DNA of 64,000 bases from Phytopseudomonas argentinensis. GTDB lineage: Bacteria > Pseudomonadota > Gammaproteobacteria > Pseudomonadales > Pseudomonadaceae. Position 1 is the first letter of the stretch. Each line of letters begins with the position of its first letter. The stretch covers positions 1,610,060 to 1,674,059 of the forward strand of contig NZ_FORC01000001.1 in NCBI RefSeq assembly GCF_900113905.1. Direction: 5' to 3'. This document shows, piece by piece, positions 17,164 to 25,167 of the stretch. The notes under the pieces were generated by a model, which ran no database searches, had not been told where the DNA came from, and saw only the letters and a program-made list of their open reading frames with translations. The position numbers and the translations under genes are program-made.

Positions 17164-17610
17164 TTACCAGGCGCTGCGCTCGTCCTGGGCCAGGCGGCTA
17201 CGGCGCCGGAACGCCACCGGCGTTTCGCCGACCCAACGCTTGAAGGCGCGGCAAAAGGTGCTGGGCTCGGAAAAGCCGGTGCGCTCGGCAATCAGCTCGA
17301 TGGACTCGTCGGTGTCGACCAGCAAGCGCTTGGCCAGGTTGCGGCGGCAATCACCGAGCAGCTCGTTGAAGCGCACGCCAGCCTGGGCCAGCTGCTCGCG
17401 TAGGCGCCGCGCTGGCATGTTCAGGCGAGCGGCAACCTGTTCAAGGGTCGCGCCCTCGATCAGTAACTCATCGATCGACCGACGCACCTCGAGCACCAAC
17501 TCGGGACGCATGTGTCGCACGCGTGGGGGAGCCGACGTGCGCAGGCACAGAAACCCCGCCACCACGGCGGCCGGGGGTGTGACGGCGCGGCGCTTGTCCA
17601 GGTCAGGCAT
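17164..17610 (-). CDS. Small AraC-type DNA-binding protein without a sensor domain
   Basis: The protein has only 148 residues. From about residue 38 on it is an AraC double helix-turn-helix (LEQVAARLNMPARRLREQLAQ; then IELIAERTGFSEPSTFCRAF and KRWVGETPVAFRRR). Full AraC regulators carry a further 150-200 residue ligand domain, as in OruR-type proteins; here only about 37 residues precede the DNA-binding part. An AGGGA site six bases before the ATG at 17610 shows this is a genuine start. It lies antisense-convergent between the FabG-like and MaoC genes and shares a spacer with the MaoC gene, so it probably regulates one or both. It may be a natural short form or the remnant of a larger gene. 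Confidence 0.8.
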   Translation of the reverse strand: MPDLDKRRAVTPPAAVVAGFLCLRTSAPPRVRHMRPELVLEVRRSIDELLIEGATLEQVAARLNMPARRLREQLAQAGVRFNELLGDCRRNLAKRLLVDTDESIELIAERTGFSEPSTFCRAFKRWVGETPVAFRRRSRLAQDERSAW

Positions 17611-17787
17611 GCTGCAGTCCCTGCGTAGGTGGTAAGCCTGATGGTTTCACTCACCAGCGTAGGCAGCTTTTACCATCCATGCTCGTGGCGCAGGCAATCG
17701 TTTGCGAAGCCGGCACCAATGGACGCTGGCCAATGTCCTAAATCTCGACGAGAGTACCCTGAACCATATTTCGTACCGGAGCGCACG

Positions 17788-18639
17788 ATGGCAACCGAAT
17801 GGCTCGATCTGCCCACCCCACCGGCCTTGCCCGGTTTGCTCCTGCGCGCGGCCACACGCCGTGGTATCACCGGCAAGGTGTTGCCACACCGTGGCCTGCG
17901 TTGCCCGGTCAGCGTGGATACACGCCACCTGGCCCGCTACCGCCAGCTGTGCGGCTTCACGGACGATGCCCGGTTGCCCGCCACCTACCCCCATGTGCTG
18001 GCTTTCAGCCTGCAGATGAAGCTGCTCACCGAGCCGGAATTCCCCTTTGCACTGCTCGGCCTGGTGCACCTGGAAAACCGTATCCGAGTGGTTCGCCAGC
18101 TTGCCGGCCTCGGGCCCTTTACCCTCAGCGTGGAAGCCAGCAACCTGGCGCCCCACGACAAGGGCGCGGTGTTCAGTGTCATCACCCGGCTCGAGGACCA
18201 GCTCGGCCTGCTTTGGGAAGGTGACAGCCGCCTGCTCTGCCGGGGTGTGAAGCTCGACGGGCCGACCGTCGGCCGCAGCGAGTCGGTCAGCCTGCCGATG
18301 GACGACCTGGATCACTGGCAGGCGCCGGGGAATATCGGTCGCCACTATGCCCGCGTGTCCGGCGACTATAACCCCATTCACCTGTCAGCGCTGAGCGCCA
18401 AACCCTTCGGCTTCCCACGTGCCATCGCCCATGGCCTGTGGAACAAGGCGCGGGCCCTGGCGGCGCTGCAAGCCCATCTGCCAGCCTCGGGCTATAGCGT
18501 CGAGGTGCGCTTCCAGAAGCCGGTACTGCTGCCCGCCACCCTGCGCATGCGCGCCAGTCTGCCAGCGGCAGAAGGCCAGTTCGACGTGCTGGGCACAGAG
18601 GACGTGGCGCATATGGCCGGCTGCTGGCAGGTCATCTAG
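17788..18639 (+). CDS. MaoC-like acyl dehydratase/hydratase (HtdX-like)
   Basis: The 283-residue protein is a double hot-dog fold. The C-terminal half carries the hydratase-2 motif YARVSGDYNPIHLSALSA with the catalytic Asp and His, followed by AIAHGLWNKARAL; the N-terminal half is degenerate. This is the architecture of HtdX/HtdZ, (R)-specific 3-hydroxyacyl dehydratases of about 280 residues. With the FabG-like reductase and the thiolase it forms a set resembling the mycobacterial fadA2-fabG4-htdX locus. A GGAG ribosome-binding site precedes ATG 17788. Confidence 0.85.
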   Translation: MATEWLDLPTPPALPGLLLRAATRRGITGKVLPHRGLRCPVSVDTRHLARYRQLCGFTDDARLPATYPHVLAFSLQMKLLTEPEFPFALLGLVHLENRIRVVRQLAGLGPFTLSVEASNLAPHDKGAVFSVITRLEDQLGLLWEGDSRLLCRGVKLDGPTVGRSESVSLPMDDLDHWQAPGNIGRHYARVSGDYNPIHLSALSAKPFGFPRAIAHGLWNKARALAALQAHLPASGYSVEVRFQKPVLLPATLRMRASLPAAEGQFDVLGTEDVAHMAGCWQVI

Positions 18640-18801
18640 CCTCACGGCCAACGCTACGCACGTCGACCCTGTCCCTTGGCAAGTGGTCTCGGCTGCTCCA
18701 CCTCGCGTGCAAGCCCAGCCTGCGTCCAGCCGGCTCGCAGCCCTTTGGACGGGACTCGTCGCCCATGAAAGAATGTGCGGCCTCTGCCCACGGGACGCCA
18801 C

Positions 18802-19104
18802 ATGAACATCACCGAACTCACCACCCGCCTGCACGCCATTCGTGATCGCAACGACTGGCGACAATTCCATGCGCCAAAGAACCTGGCCATGGCCGCCAGC
18901 GTGGAAATGGCCGAACTGGTGGAGATCTTCCAGTGGCTCAGTGAAGATCAGTCGCGCCGCCTGCCGGCCGACACGCTCGCCCATGCCGGCCAGGAAATTG
19001 GCGATGTGGTGCTCTACCTGCTCCTGCTGTGCAGCGAACTGGGCCTGGACATGGAGCAGGTGGTACGGGCCAAACTGGCCGACAGCGAACGGCGCTTCGC
19101 CTGA
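18802..19104 (+). CDS. MazG-like nucleotide pyrophosphohydrolase
   Basis: This 100-residue all-alpha protein has the EExxE...ExxD signature of the MazG/RS21-C6 superfamily: AASVEMAELVEIFQWLSE and GQEIGDVVLYLLLLCSELG. Members hydrolyse non-canonical or excess nucleoside triphosphates to monophosphates with magnesium, the RS21-C6 group preferring dCTP analogues. A role in cleaning the nucleotide pool is expected. The stop overlaps the next start (TGATG), so it is translated together with cmoM. Confidence 0.87.
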   Translation: MNITELTTRLHAIRDRNDWRQFHAPKNLAMAASVEMAELVEIFQWLSEDQSRRLPADTLAHAGQEIGDVVLYLLLLCSELGLDMEQVVRAKLADSERRFA

Positions 19105-19853
19105 TGAGCGACCGGCACTTCGATGAACTGGCGACCCGCTTCGCCGAGAAGATCTACGGCGGCGCCAAGGGCGCCATCCGTCTTGCCGTGCTGCAGGCCG
19201 ATCTCACCGAGGCCTTGCCCGAGCGCCCGTTGCGGGTACTGGATGTCGGCGCCGGCCTGGGCCACATGGCGCTGTGGCTGGCCGAGCGCGGCCACCAGGT
19301 GACCCTGGCAGAGCCCGCTGAACCCATGCTGGCGGGGGCCCGCGAGCGTTTCGCCCAGGCCGGCGTGGCAGCCACCTTCATCCACGCGCCGTGGCAGCAA
19401 TTGCCGGGGCGCTTCTCCGCGCCATTCGACCTGGTCATCTGCCATGCGGTGCTGGAGTGGCTGGAGCAACCGGCTGCCATCCTGCCCGCGCTGCGCGATC
19501 TGACCAGCGACGATGGCTGGCTGTCACTGGCCTTCTACAACAAGGACGCGCTGATCTACCGCAACCTGCTCAAGGGCCACCTGCGCAAACTACGCAAGGA
19601 CGAATTCGCCGGTGAGAAACAGAGCCTGACGCCCCAGCGCCCGCTCGACCCACGGCAACTCGAATCGCAACTTGCCGCCTGCTGGCAGGTCGAACAGAGG
19701 AGCGGCGTACGGGTGTTCCACGATTACATGCCACGGGATTTCCAGGCCAAGGCGCAGCTTGCCGACCTGCTGGAAATGGAACTGGCGCACCGTCGCCACC
19801 CGGCCTTCGCCGGCCTGGGCCGTTACCTGCACTGGATCTGTCGGCCACGCTAA
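19104..19853 (+). CDS. cmoM: tRNA 5-carboxymethoxyuridine methyltransferase
   Basis: The 249-residue class I methyltransferase has the SAM motif [21 protein letters not shown] and resembles E. coli CmoM (SmtA) along its whole length: the N-terminal [20 protein letters not shown], the HAVLEW and SLAFYNKD blocks, and the C-terminal [11 protein letters not shown] and LGRYLH segments. CmoM methylates the cmo5U wobble base of certain tRNAs to mcmo5U. The ATG overlaps the stop of the pyrophosphohydrolase gene. I prefer CmoM over a quinone methyltransferase because of the FHDY and YGGAKG blocks. Confidence 0.9.
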   Translation: MSDRHFDELATRFAEKIYGGAKGAIRLAVLQADLTEALPERPLRVLDVGAGLGHMALWLAERGHQVTLAEPAEPMLAGARERFAQAGVAATFIHAPWQQLPGRFSAPFDLVICHAVLEWLEQPAAILPALRDLTSDDGWLSLAFYNKDALIYRNLLKGHLRKLRKDEFAGEKQSLTPQRPLDPRQLESQLAACWQVEQRSGVRVFHDYMPRDFQAKAQLADLLEMELAHRRHPAFAGLGRYLHWICRPR

Positions 19854-19878
19854 CGCCTGCTCTGCCAGGGGAACCGTC

Positions 19879-20496
19879 ATGAAACGCTTTGCGCTGTTGC
19901 TGCTCACCACCGCTCTGGCGGCCTGCCAGAGTCACAACCCCTACACCACCGATTCGGTGCCGCTACCGCCCGCCCCACCGGGTGCAGCCACGCATTTCGA
20001 CCGCAGCGCCTACCCCGCCGCCCCCCGCGACTACGCGGCCTACCGCAGCTGGGCCTGGCAACAGCGCCCGGCCGGCAGCGCCTGGGCCAGCGCCGACCTG
20101 GTGCAGGACGCCCTCAACAATGCCCTCGACCAGCGCGGCCTGCGCCCGGCCCAGGGCACTGCCGCGGCCGACCTCAAGGTACGTACCGACACGCGCCTGG
20201 AACGCCGCGTGCGCCAGGTCGCCGACAGCTATGACCCCTACTACGGCGGTGGTTACGGCAGCTTCGGCAACCGCGGCTACTACGGCAACGGCGTCGGCGT
20301 AGGGGCTCGTGTGCCCTTGACCCGCACCTATGAAGAAGAGGTCGTGGTGGTACGCATCGACCTCTTCGACGGGCGCAGCGGCGAACAGGTGTGGAGCGGC
20401 CAGGCGGAAATGCGCAGCAGCGGCAGCCAGGCCGAGCGCGCCGAGGCCCTGCGCAAGGCCGTCAGTGACGCCCTCGGCGAATACCCGCCGGCATGA
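19879..20496 (+). CDS. DUF4136 lipoprotein, first of a tandem pair
   Basis: The precursor has 205 residues with a lipoprotein signal ([15 protein letters not shown], lipobox LAAC). The mature protein starts [12 protein letters not shown] near residue 55, includes a Tyr/Gly-rich loop ([17 protein letters not shown]), and ends with [19 protein letters not shown], the DUF4136 pattern. It is expected to sit in the envelope as a lipid-anchored protein; its function is unknown. The next gene encodes a paralogue 33 bases downstream, presumably in the same transcript. Confidence 0.88.
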   Translation: MKRFALLLLTTALAACQSHNPYTTDSVPLPPAPPGAATHFDRSAYPAAPRDYAAYRSWAWQQRPAGSAWASADLVQDALNNALDQRGLRPAQGTAAADLKVRTDTRLERRVRQVADSYDPYYGGGYGSFGNRGYYGNGVGVGARVPLTRTYEEEVVVVRIDLFDGRSGEQVWSGQAEMRSSGSQAERAEALRKAVSDALGEYPPA

Positions 20497-20528
20497 ACCA
20501 CACTATCGATGGACTCGGGAGAACACCA

Positions 20529-21092
20529 ATGCGCCGCCTGCCTCTGCTAATGCTTCCCGTCCTGCTGATGCTCGGCGCCTGCCAGAGCCAGCAGATCAAC
20601 CGCGACTTCGACGCCAGCCGTGACTTCGCCGGCTACCGCAGCTGGAGCTGGCAGGAGCCGGCGGTGCAGTACAAGCCGGACGACCCGCGCATCCGCAGCG
20701 ACCTTACCGAGCAACGCCTGCGCAGCGCTGTGGCGGATCAACTCGATCAACGCGGCCTGCGTCCGGCGGCGGGTGGCGCCCAGAGCGACCTGAAGGTACA
20801 AGTGTGGCTGGTCGTCGAGGACCGCCAGCAGCAGGTCAGCAGTGGATTTGGCGGTGGTTTTGGCGGTTACTGGGGCCCTTACTGGGGCGGCCCGACCTAC
20901 AACGAAACCCGTACCCTCGACTACAAGGTGGCGACCGTGCAGGTCGACCTGTTCGATGGCAAGGATGGCAAGCTGGTATGGCGCGGCAGCGACGAGCGCA
21001 TCGTGCGCGAAGCCGCCGGCAACCCGGCCGAGCGTGAAGCGCAGATACGTGAAACCGTTGGCCGGATACTCGGCCAGTATCCGCCGCGCTAG
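20529..21092 (+). CDS. DUF4136 lipoprotein, second of a tandem pair
   Basis: The precursor has 187 residues, with signal sequence RRLPLLMLPVLLMLGAC (lipobox LGAC). It shares with its upstream neighbour the blocks [41 protein letters not shown] and a final ILGQYPPR, so the two arose by duplication. A Gly/Tyr/Trp-rich loop (GGGFGGYWGPYWGG) lies in the middle. The ATG at 20529 follows GGGAGA; the earlier in-frame ATG at 20493 would bury the signal peptide. Confidence 0.88.
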   Translation: MRRLPLLMLPVLLMLGACQSQQINRDFDASRDFAGYRSWSWQEPAVQYKPDDPRIRSDLTEQRLRSAVADQLDQRGLRPAAGGAQSDLKVQVWLVVEDRQQQVSSGFGGGFGGYWGPYWGGPTYNETRTLDYKVATVQVDLFDGKDGKLVWRGSDERIVREAAGNPAEREAQIRETVGRILGQYPPR

Positions 21093-21129
21093 CGAACCCG
21101 CAGCCCGTTAAACCTGCCGGTGCCGCACG

Positions 21130-22065
21130 TTAGCCGCGGCCGAAGCGATAGAACAGGTTCGGCTCGCTGACGATATACAGGTTGCCCTGGTCATCGAAGG
21201 TCATGCCTTCGCCCTGTGGCACCGACTTGCCAAGGCCGGCGAAATTATCGTTCAGGTTGCGAAAGCTGATCAGCTTGCCACTGTCGCCATCGAGCTCCAT
21301 GATCCGTTTCGACTCGTCACTGAGCAGCGCCAGGTGCCCGGTGCGCGCATCGAAATGCACCGATGACAGGTCCGAAGCGAATACCGAATCACGAATCCAG
21401 TCCTGCTGGTCGATGATCTCCAGGCCGAAATTGCCGTTCAAGCTGCTCTTGAGCCCGCGAATCTCGTAGAGCTTCATCGGCGAGTGCTCCTTGGCGACGA
21501 ACAGCCGGTCGCGTGCCCGGTCATAGCCCACCCCCTCGAACCCCTGGTTACCACCGCGCTGGATGCCCAGGGTCAGGCCGTGATAATCCTCGCGAAACAG
21601 CGCCCCCGCCCGGGTGGGCACGGGCACCACCACAAGCCTGTGCTCGCGCTCCTCGGCCAACAGCAGCAAGCCATCGCCCAGATAGGTGACGTCCTCTACG
21701 TCGCTGAAGCCGCTCAACGGATAGCGGGCCAGCACTTCGCCTTCCTTGCTCATGGCCAGCAGTTCTTCGGGGTTGTTGAGCACCGCCCAGAGGTGGTCGC
21801 GCTGCTCGTCGTAGGTGATGCCGGATAGGTTGTTCTGCACCCCACCGACTACCTTGGCATCCACCTGCACCTTGTAGTCACGACCCAGCAGGCTGTCCGG
21901 TGCCCACTGTGACACGGCAGGGGTGGTCAGCCAGTAATAGAGGCGGTCATCCAGGTGCAGGGCACGCATCTGATAACCGGCAACCAGCAGGCTCACGAAT
22001 AGCATCCATACCCATGGGCGCAGGGCAGGCACGCGGGTAAAAGCCCGCTTGGCGACAGATAGCAT
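21130..22065 (-). CDS. SdiA-regulated-family protein, membrane-anchored beta-propeller
   Basis: The 311-residue product has one N-terminal membrane helix (WVWMLFVSLLVAGYQM) and then a domain of repeated beta-sheet blades (LSGITYDEQRDHLWAVLN, EDVTYLGDGLLLLAEE, GFEGVGYDRARDRLFVAKE, LSSVHFDARTGHLALLSD, GEGMTFDDQGNLYIVSE). This is the SdiA-regulated (YjiK-like) family; the propeller should lie in the periplasm. The biochemical role is not established. I start at 22065 because the ATG is directly before the membrane helix. It is divergent from the phytochrome gene and convergent with the lipoprotein pair. Confidence 0.88.
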   Translation of the reverse strand: MLSVAKRAFTRVPALRPWVWMLFVSLLVAGYQMRALHLDDRLYYWLTTPAVSQWAPDSLLGRDYKVQVDAKVVGGVQNNLSGITYDEQRDHLWAVLNNPEELLAMSKEGEVLARYPLSGFSDVEDVTYLGDGLLLLAEEREHRLVVVPVPTRAGALFREDYHGLTLGIQRGGNQGFEGVGYDRARDRLFVAKEHSPMKLYEIRGLKSSLNGNFGLEIIDQQDWIRDSVFASDLSSVHFDARTGHLALLSDESKRIMELDGDSGKLISFRNLNDNFAGLGKSVPQGEGMTFDDQGNLYIVSEPNLFYRFGRG

Positions 22066-22340
22066 GGCGATTCTCGAATCCAGATTTGCAGACAGGGTGC
22101 CTGAGCAACATTGCAATTAAGCGGCAGACAAGACCGCCTTCAGAAACACGGCCGCAGGCAAAGTTCCAGGCTGACCGCGGATCAGGCACCTGGCGGCTGT
22201 CGCGCATGACGGTTTACCCGGTTGAAAAGACCGTGCAGACTGCCGCAAGAAAGTGCCCAGCGTGGAGTCGATGGTGGCCAGCCATCACCGCCTGCGGCCC
22301 CGCGGAACCGTCCACGCCGACTGGCCTGGAATCGAAGGAG

Positions 22341-24605
22341 ATGACCTTGGCGCCCAGTGAAAGCAGCACCTCGTTGAGCACCGCGATCGCCAATTGTGCG
22401 AAGGAACCCATCCATATTCCGGGCAGCATTCAGCCCCAGGGATTTCTGATGGTGTTCGACGAGCAGGCGCTGACGGTGCTGCAGGTGAGCGAGAACGTTG
22501 CCGACTGGCTCGGCCTGGCGCCCGAGCAACTGCTGGGCCTGCACCTGGGCGAGCTGCTCGACGAAGGCAGCGAGCTGGCCGAACGCCTCGCACAGCTTTC
22601 CGACGAAGACACCACGCCCTTTCATATCGGCGACGTGCGCTTTCGCCAGGGCAGCCGCCGCGGCGAACTGACCGCCATGGTCGCCCACCGCTTCGACCAG
22701 GTGCTGATCGCCGAATTCGAGACCATCAACAACGTGGTCACGGCCTATAACACGCTGTACCCGATGGTGCGTACCTTCATCGGCCACCTGCAGGGCGCCG
22801 CTGACATCAACGAGCTGTGCCAGCTGTCGGTGGCCGAGGTCAAGCGCATCACCGGTTTCGGCCGCGTGAAGATCTACAGCTTCGATGCCGAAGGCAACGG
22901 CCTGGTGCTCGCCGAATGCCTGGACGAGGGCTACCCCAGCTACCAGGGCCTGAGCTTTCCGGCCTCGGATATTCCCCCCCAGGCCCGGCAGCTGTATGTG
23001 GCCAACCGCATCCGCGTGATCGAGGATGCCAACTACCAGCCCTCGCCGCTGCGCCCGGCCCTCAATCCGCTGACCGGCAAGCCGCTGGATCTCAGCTATG
23101 CGACCCTGCGCAGCGTGTCGCCAGTGCACCTGCAGTACATGCGCAACATGCAGACCATCGCCTCGATGTCGATCTCCATCGTGGTCGAGGGCCAGCTGTG
23201 GGGGCTGATTTCCTGCCACCACGCCAGCGCCCGTTCGGTAGGGTTCCAGACGCGCACCGCCTGCGAGCTGCTCGGCCGCATGCTGTCGCTGCAGATCGAG
23301 GCGAAGATCGCCCATGCGCGCACCCAGCACCTTTTGCAGCTGCGCAAGCACATCGTGCAGATGCTCTCGGCGATGGCCGACCGCGACAGCGTCAGCGAAG
23401 GCTTGCTGTCGCTGCCCGAGATCTTTCTCGACTTCGCCCAGGCCAGCGGTGCGGCGATTATCTCGGCCTCGCACTGCGACCTGATCGGGCAGACACCGCC
23501 ACGCGACCAGGTCAACGCCCTGGTGCAATGGCTGGCCACTCGCCAAGGTGAAGACCTGTACCACACCGACAACGTCGGCCGCGATATCCCGGAGCTGCCC
23601 GAGCTCTGCAAGCACGTCGGCGGCCTGCTGGCCGTGGCCATCTCCGAGCTGCACTCGCACTACCTGATCTGGTTCAAGCAGGAACAGAAGCGTGTCGTGC
23701 AATGGGCCGGCAAGCCCGAGAAAGCCGTCAGCGCCAGCGGCGCACTCAGCCCCCGCAACAGCTTCGCGCGCTGGCAGGAAGAAATCAGCGGCTTCTCCAC
23801 GCCCTGGCACGAGCAGGAGCCGGAAAGCGCCCTGGAGCTGCGCAATGCGGTGCTCGGTATCGTGCTGCGCAAGGCCGAGGAGCTGGCCCAGCTGGCCGGT
23901 GACCTGAAGAAAACCAACAAGGAGCTGGAAGCCTTCTCCTACAGCGTGTCCCACGACCTGCGCGCGCCGCTGCGGCACATTGCCGGGTATGCGGAGCTAC
24001 TCAGTGATTTCGAAGGCGCCAAGCTGTCGGAGCGCGGGGTGCGCTTTCTTGAGCACATCGCCGAATCGGCGCGCTTTGCCGGCACCCTGGTGGACAACCT
24101 GCTGAGTTTCTCGCAGATGGGCCGCTCGGCGCTGCGCTTCACCGACGTCAACCTGCAGGCGCTGGTCGAATCGATTCGCGAGGAAATGAAACCCGATTAT
24201 CAGAGTCGAAGCCTGGAATGGCATATCCAGCCATTGCCGCGCGTGGTCGGCGATGCCGCGTTTCTGCACCTGGCGCTGCGCAACCTGCTGGCCAATGCCA
24301 TCAAGTACAGTCGTGAACGCGATCCGGCGATAATCGTCGTTGGCGCCCAGGAAACCGAGGACGAAGTGGTGGTCTTTGTGCGCGACAATGGCGTGGGTTT
24401 CAATATGGAATACGTGGACAAGCTGTTCGGCGTATTCCAGCGCCTGCATCGCATGGAAGAGTTCGAGGGCACCGGCATCGGCCTGGCCAGCGTGCGCCGT
24501 ATAATCGAGCGGCATGACGGGCGGGTGTGGGCCGAGGGCAAGATCAATCAGGGTGCGACCTTCTATTTCGCACTCCCAAAACGCAAACACCCCGTCATGT
24601 CGTGA
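22341..24605 (+). CDS. bphP: Bacteriophytochrome photoreceptor histidine kinase
   Basis: The 754-residue protein has PAS, GAF and PHY domains followed by a histidine kinase. Cys19 (ANCAKEPIHIPGSIQPQG) is at the position that binds biliverdin in bacteriophytochromes; the GAF domain has the PASDIPPQARQLY signature. The kinase has His538 in YSVSHDLRAPLRHI, the N-box NLLANAIKYS and the G-box TGIGLASVRRII. It would sense red/far-red light and phosphorylate the response regulator just downstream. No haem oxygenase (bphO) gene is in the window, so biliverdin must come from elsewhere. AAGGAG touches ATG 22341, so the TTG two codons later (22347) is an equally good or better start. Confidence 0.95.
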   Translation: MTLAPSESSTSLSTAIANCAKEPIHIPGSIQPQGFLMVFDEQALTVLQVSENVADWLGLAPEQLLGLHLGELLDEGSELAERLAQLSDEDTTPFHIGDVRFRQGSRRGELTAMVAHRFDQVLIAEFETINNVVTAYNTLYPMVRTFIGHLQGAADINELCQLSVAEVKRITGFGRVKIYSFDAEGNGLVLAECLDEGYPSYQGLSFPASDIPPQARQLYVANRIRVIEDANYQPSPLRPALNPLTGKPLDLSYATLRSVSPVHLQYMRNMQTIASMSISIVVEGQLWGLISCHHASARSVGFQTRTACELLGRMLSLQIEAKIAHARTQHLLQLRKHIVQMLSAMADRDSVSEGLLSLPEIFLDFAQASGAAIISASHCDLIGQTPPRDQVNALVQWLATRQGEDLYHTDNVGRDIPELPELCKHVGGLLAVAISELHSHYLIWFKQEQKRVVQWAGKPEKAVSASGALSPRNSFARWQEEISGFSTPWHEQEPESALELRNAVLGIVLRKAEELAQLAGDLKKTNKELEAFSYSVSHDLRAPLRHIAGYAELLSDFEGAKLSERGVRFLEHIAESARFAGTLVDNLLSFSQMGRSALRFTDVNLQALVESIREEMKPDYQSRSLEWHIQPLPRVVGDAAFLHLALRNLLANAIKYSRERDPAIIVVGAQETEDEVVVFVRDNGVGFNMEYVDKLFGVFQRLHRMEEFEGTGIGLASVRRIIERHDGRVWAEGKINQGATFYFALPKRKHPVMS

Positions 24606-24621
24606 CGGGACGAGGACTTTA

Positions 24622-25107
24622 ATGCTCAAACCGATTCTGCTGGTCGAAGACAATCCACATGATCTCGAGTTGACCCTGATTGCCCTGGAGCGCAGCCAAC
24701 TGGCCAACGATGTGATCATCATGCGTGATGGCGCCGAAGCACTGGACTACCTGTTCCGCCGCGGCGACCACGCAGACCGGCTGCCCGGCAACCCGGCGAT
24801 CATGATGCTCGACCTCAAGCTGCCCAAGGTCGACGGCCTGGAAGTGCTCAAGGTGGTGCGCGAATCGCCCGACCTGCGCAGCATCCCGATCGTCATGCTG
24901 ACCTCCTCGCGCGAGGGGCCCGACCTGCAGCGCGCCTACGAATTGAACGTGAACGCCTACGTGGTCAAACCGGTCGAATTCAAGGCCTTCGTCTCGGCCA
25001 TCTGCGACCTGGGTGTATTCTGGGCGGTGCTCAACGAGCCGCCTCCGGGTTCCCTGCGTTTGCAGCGACGCGCCGCGGATGACGAGCAACCAGTCAGCGA
25101 CACTTGA
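24622..25107 (+). CDS. Single-domain response regulator (Rcp type)
   Basis: This 161-residue receiver has the acid pocket VEDNPHDLE, the phospho-acceptor Asp64 in MMLDLKLPKVDG, LTSS and VVKPVEF. It has no output domain. The long form with an NPHDLELTL start is the type paired with phytochromes (Rcp1-like) and would take phosphate from BphP, 16 bases upstream, then pass it on, perhaps to the following hybrid kinases. About 25 residues at the C-terminus are hydrophilic and variable. Confidence 0.93.
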   Translation: MLKPILLVEDNPHDLELTLIALERSQLANDVIIMRDGAEALDYLFRRGDHADRLPGNPAIMMLDLKLPKVDGLEVLKVVRESPDLRSIPIVMLTSSREGPDLQRAYELNVNAYVVKPVEFKAFVSAICDLGVFWAVLNEPPPGSLRLQRRAADDEQPVSDT

Positions 25108-25167
25108 TGCCAGCTGATCTGCGCGTGATACACAGGCCTACCACAGACCGTAATCGACGACCTTTCC

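Noticed and set aside
22066..22340. A haem oxygenase (bphO) gene upstream of bphP
   Set aside because: The spacer is only 275 bases, with no open frame of the needed size (about 190 codons).
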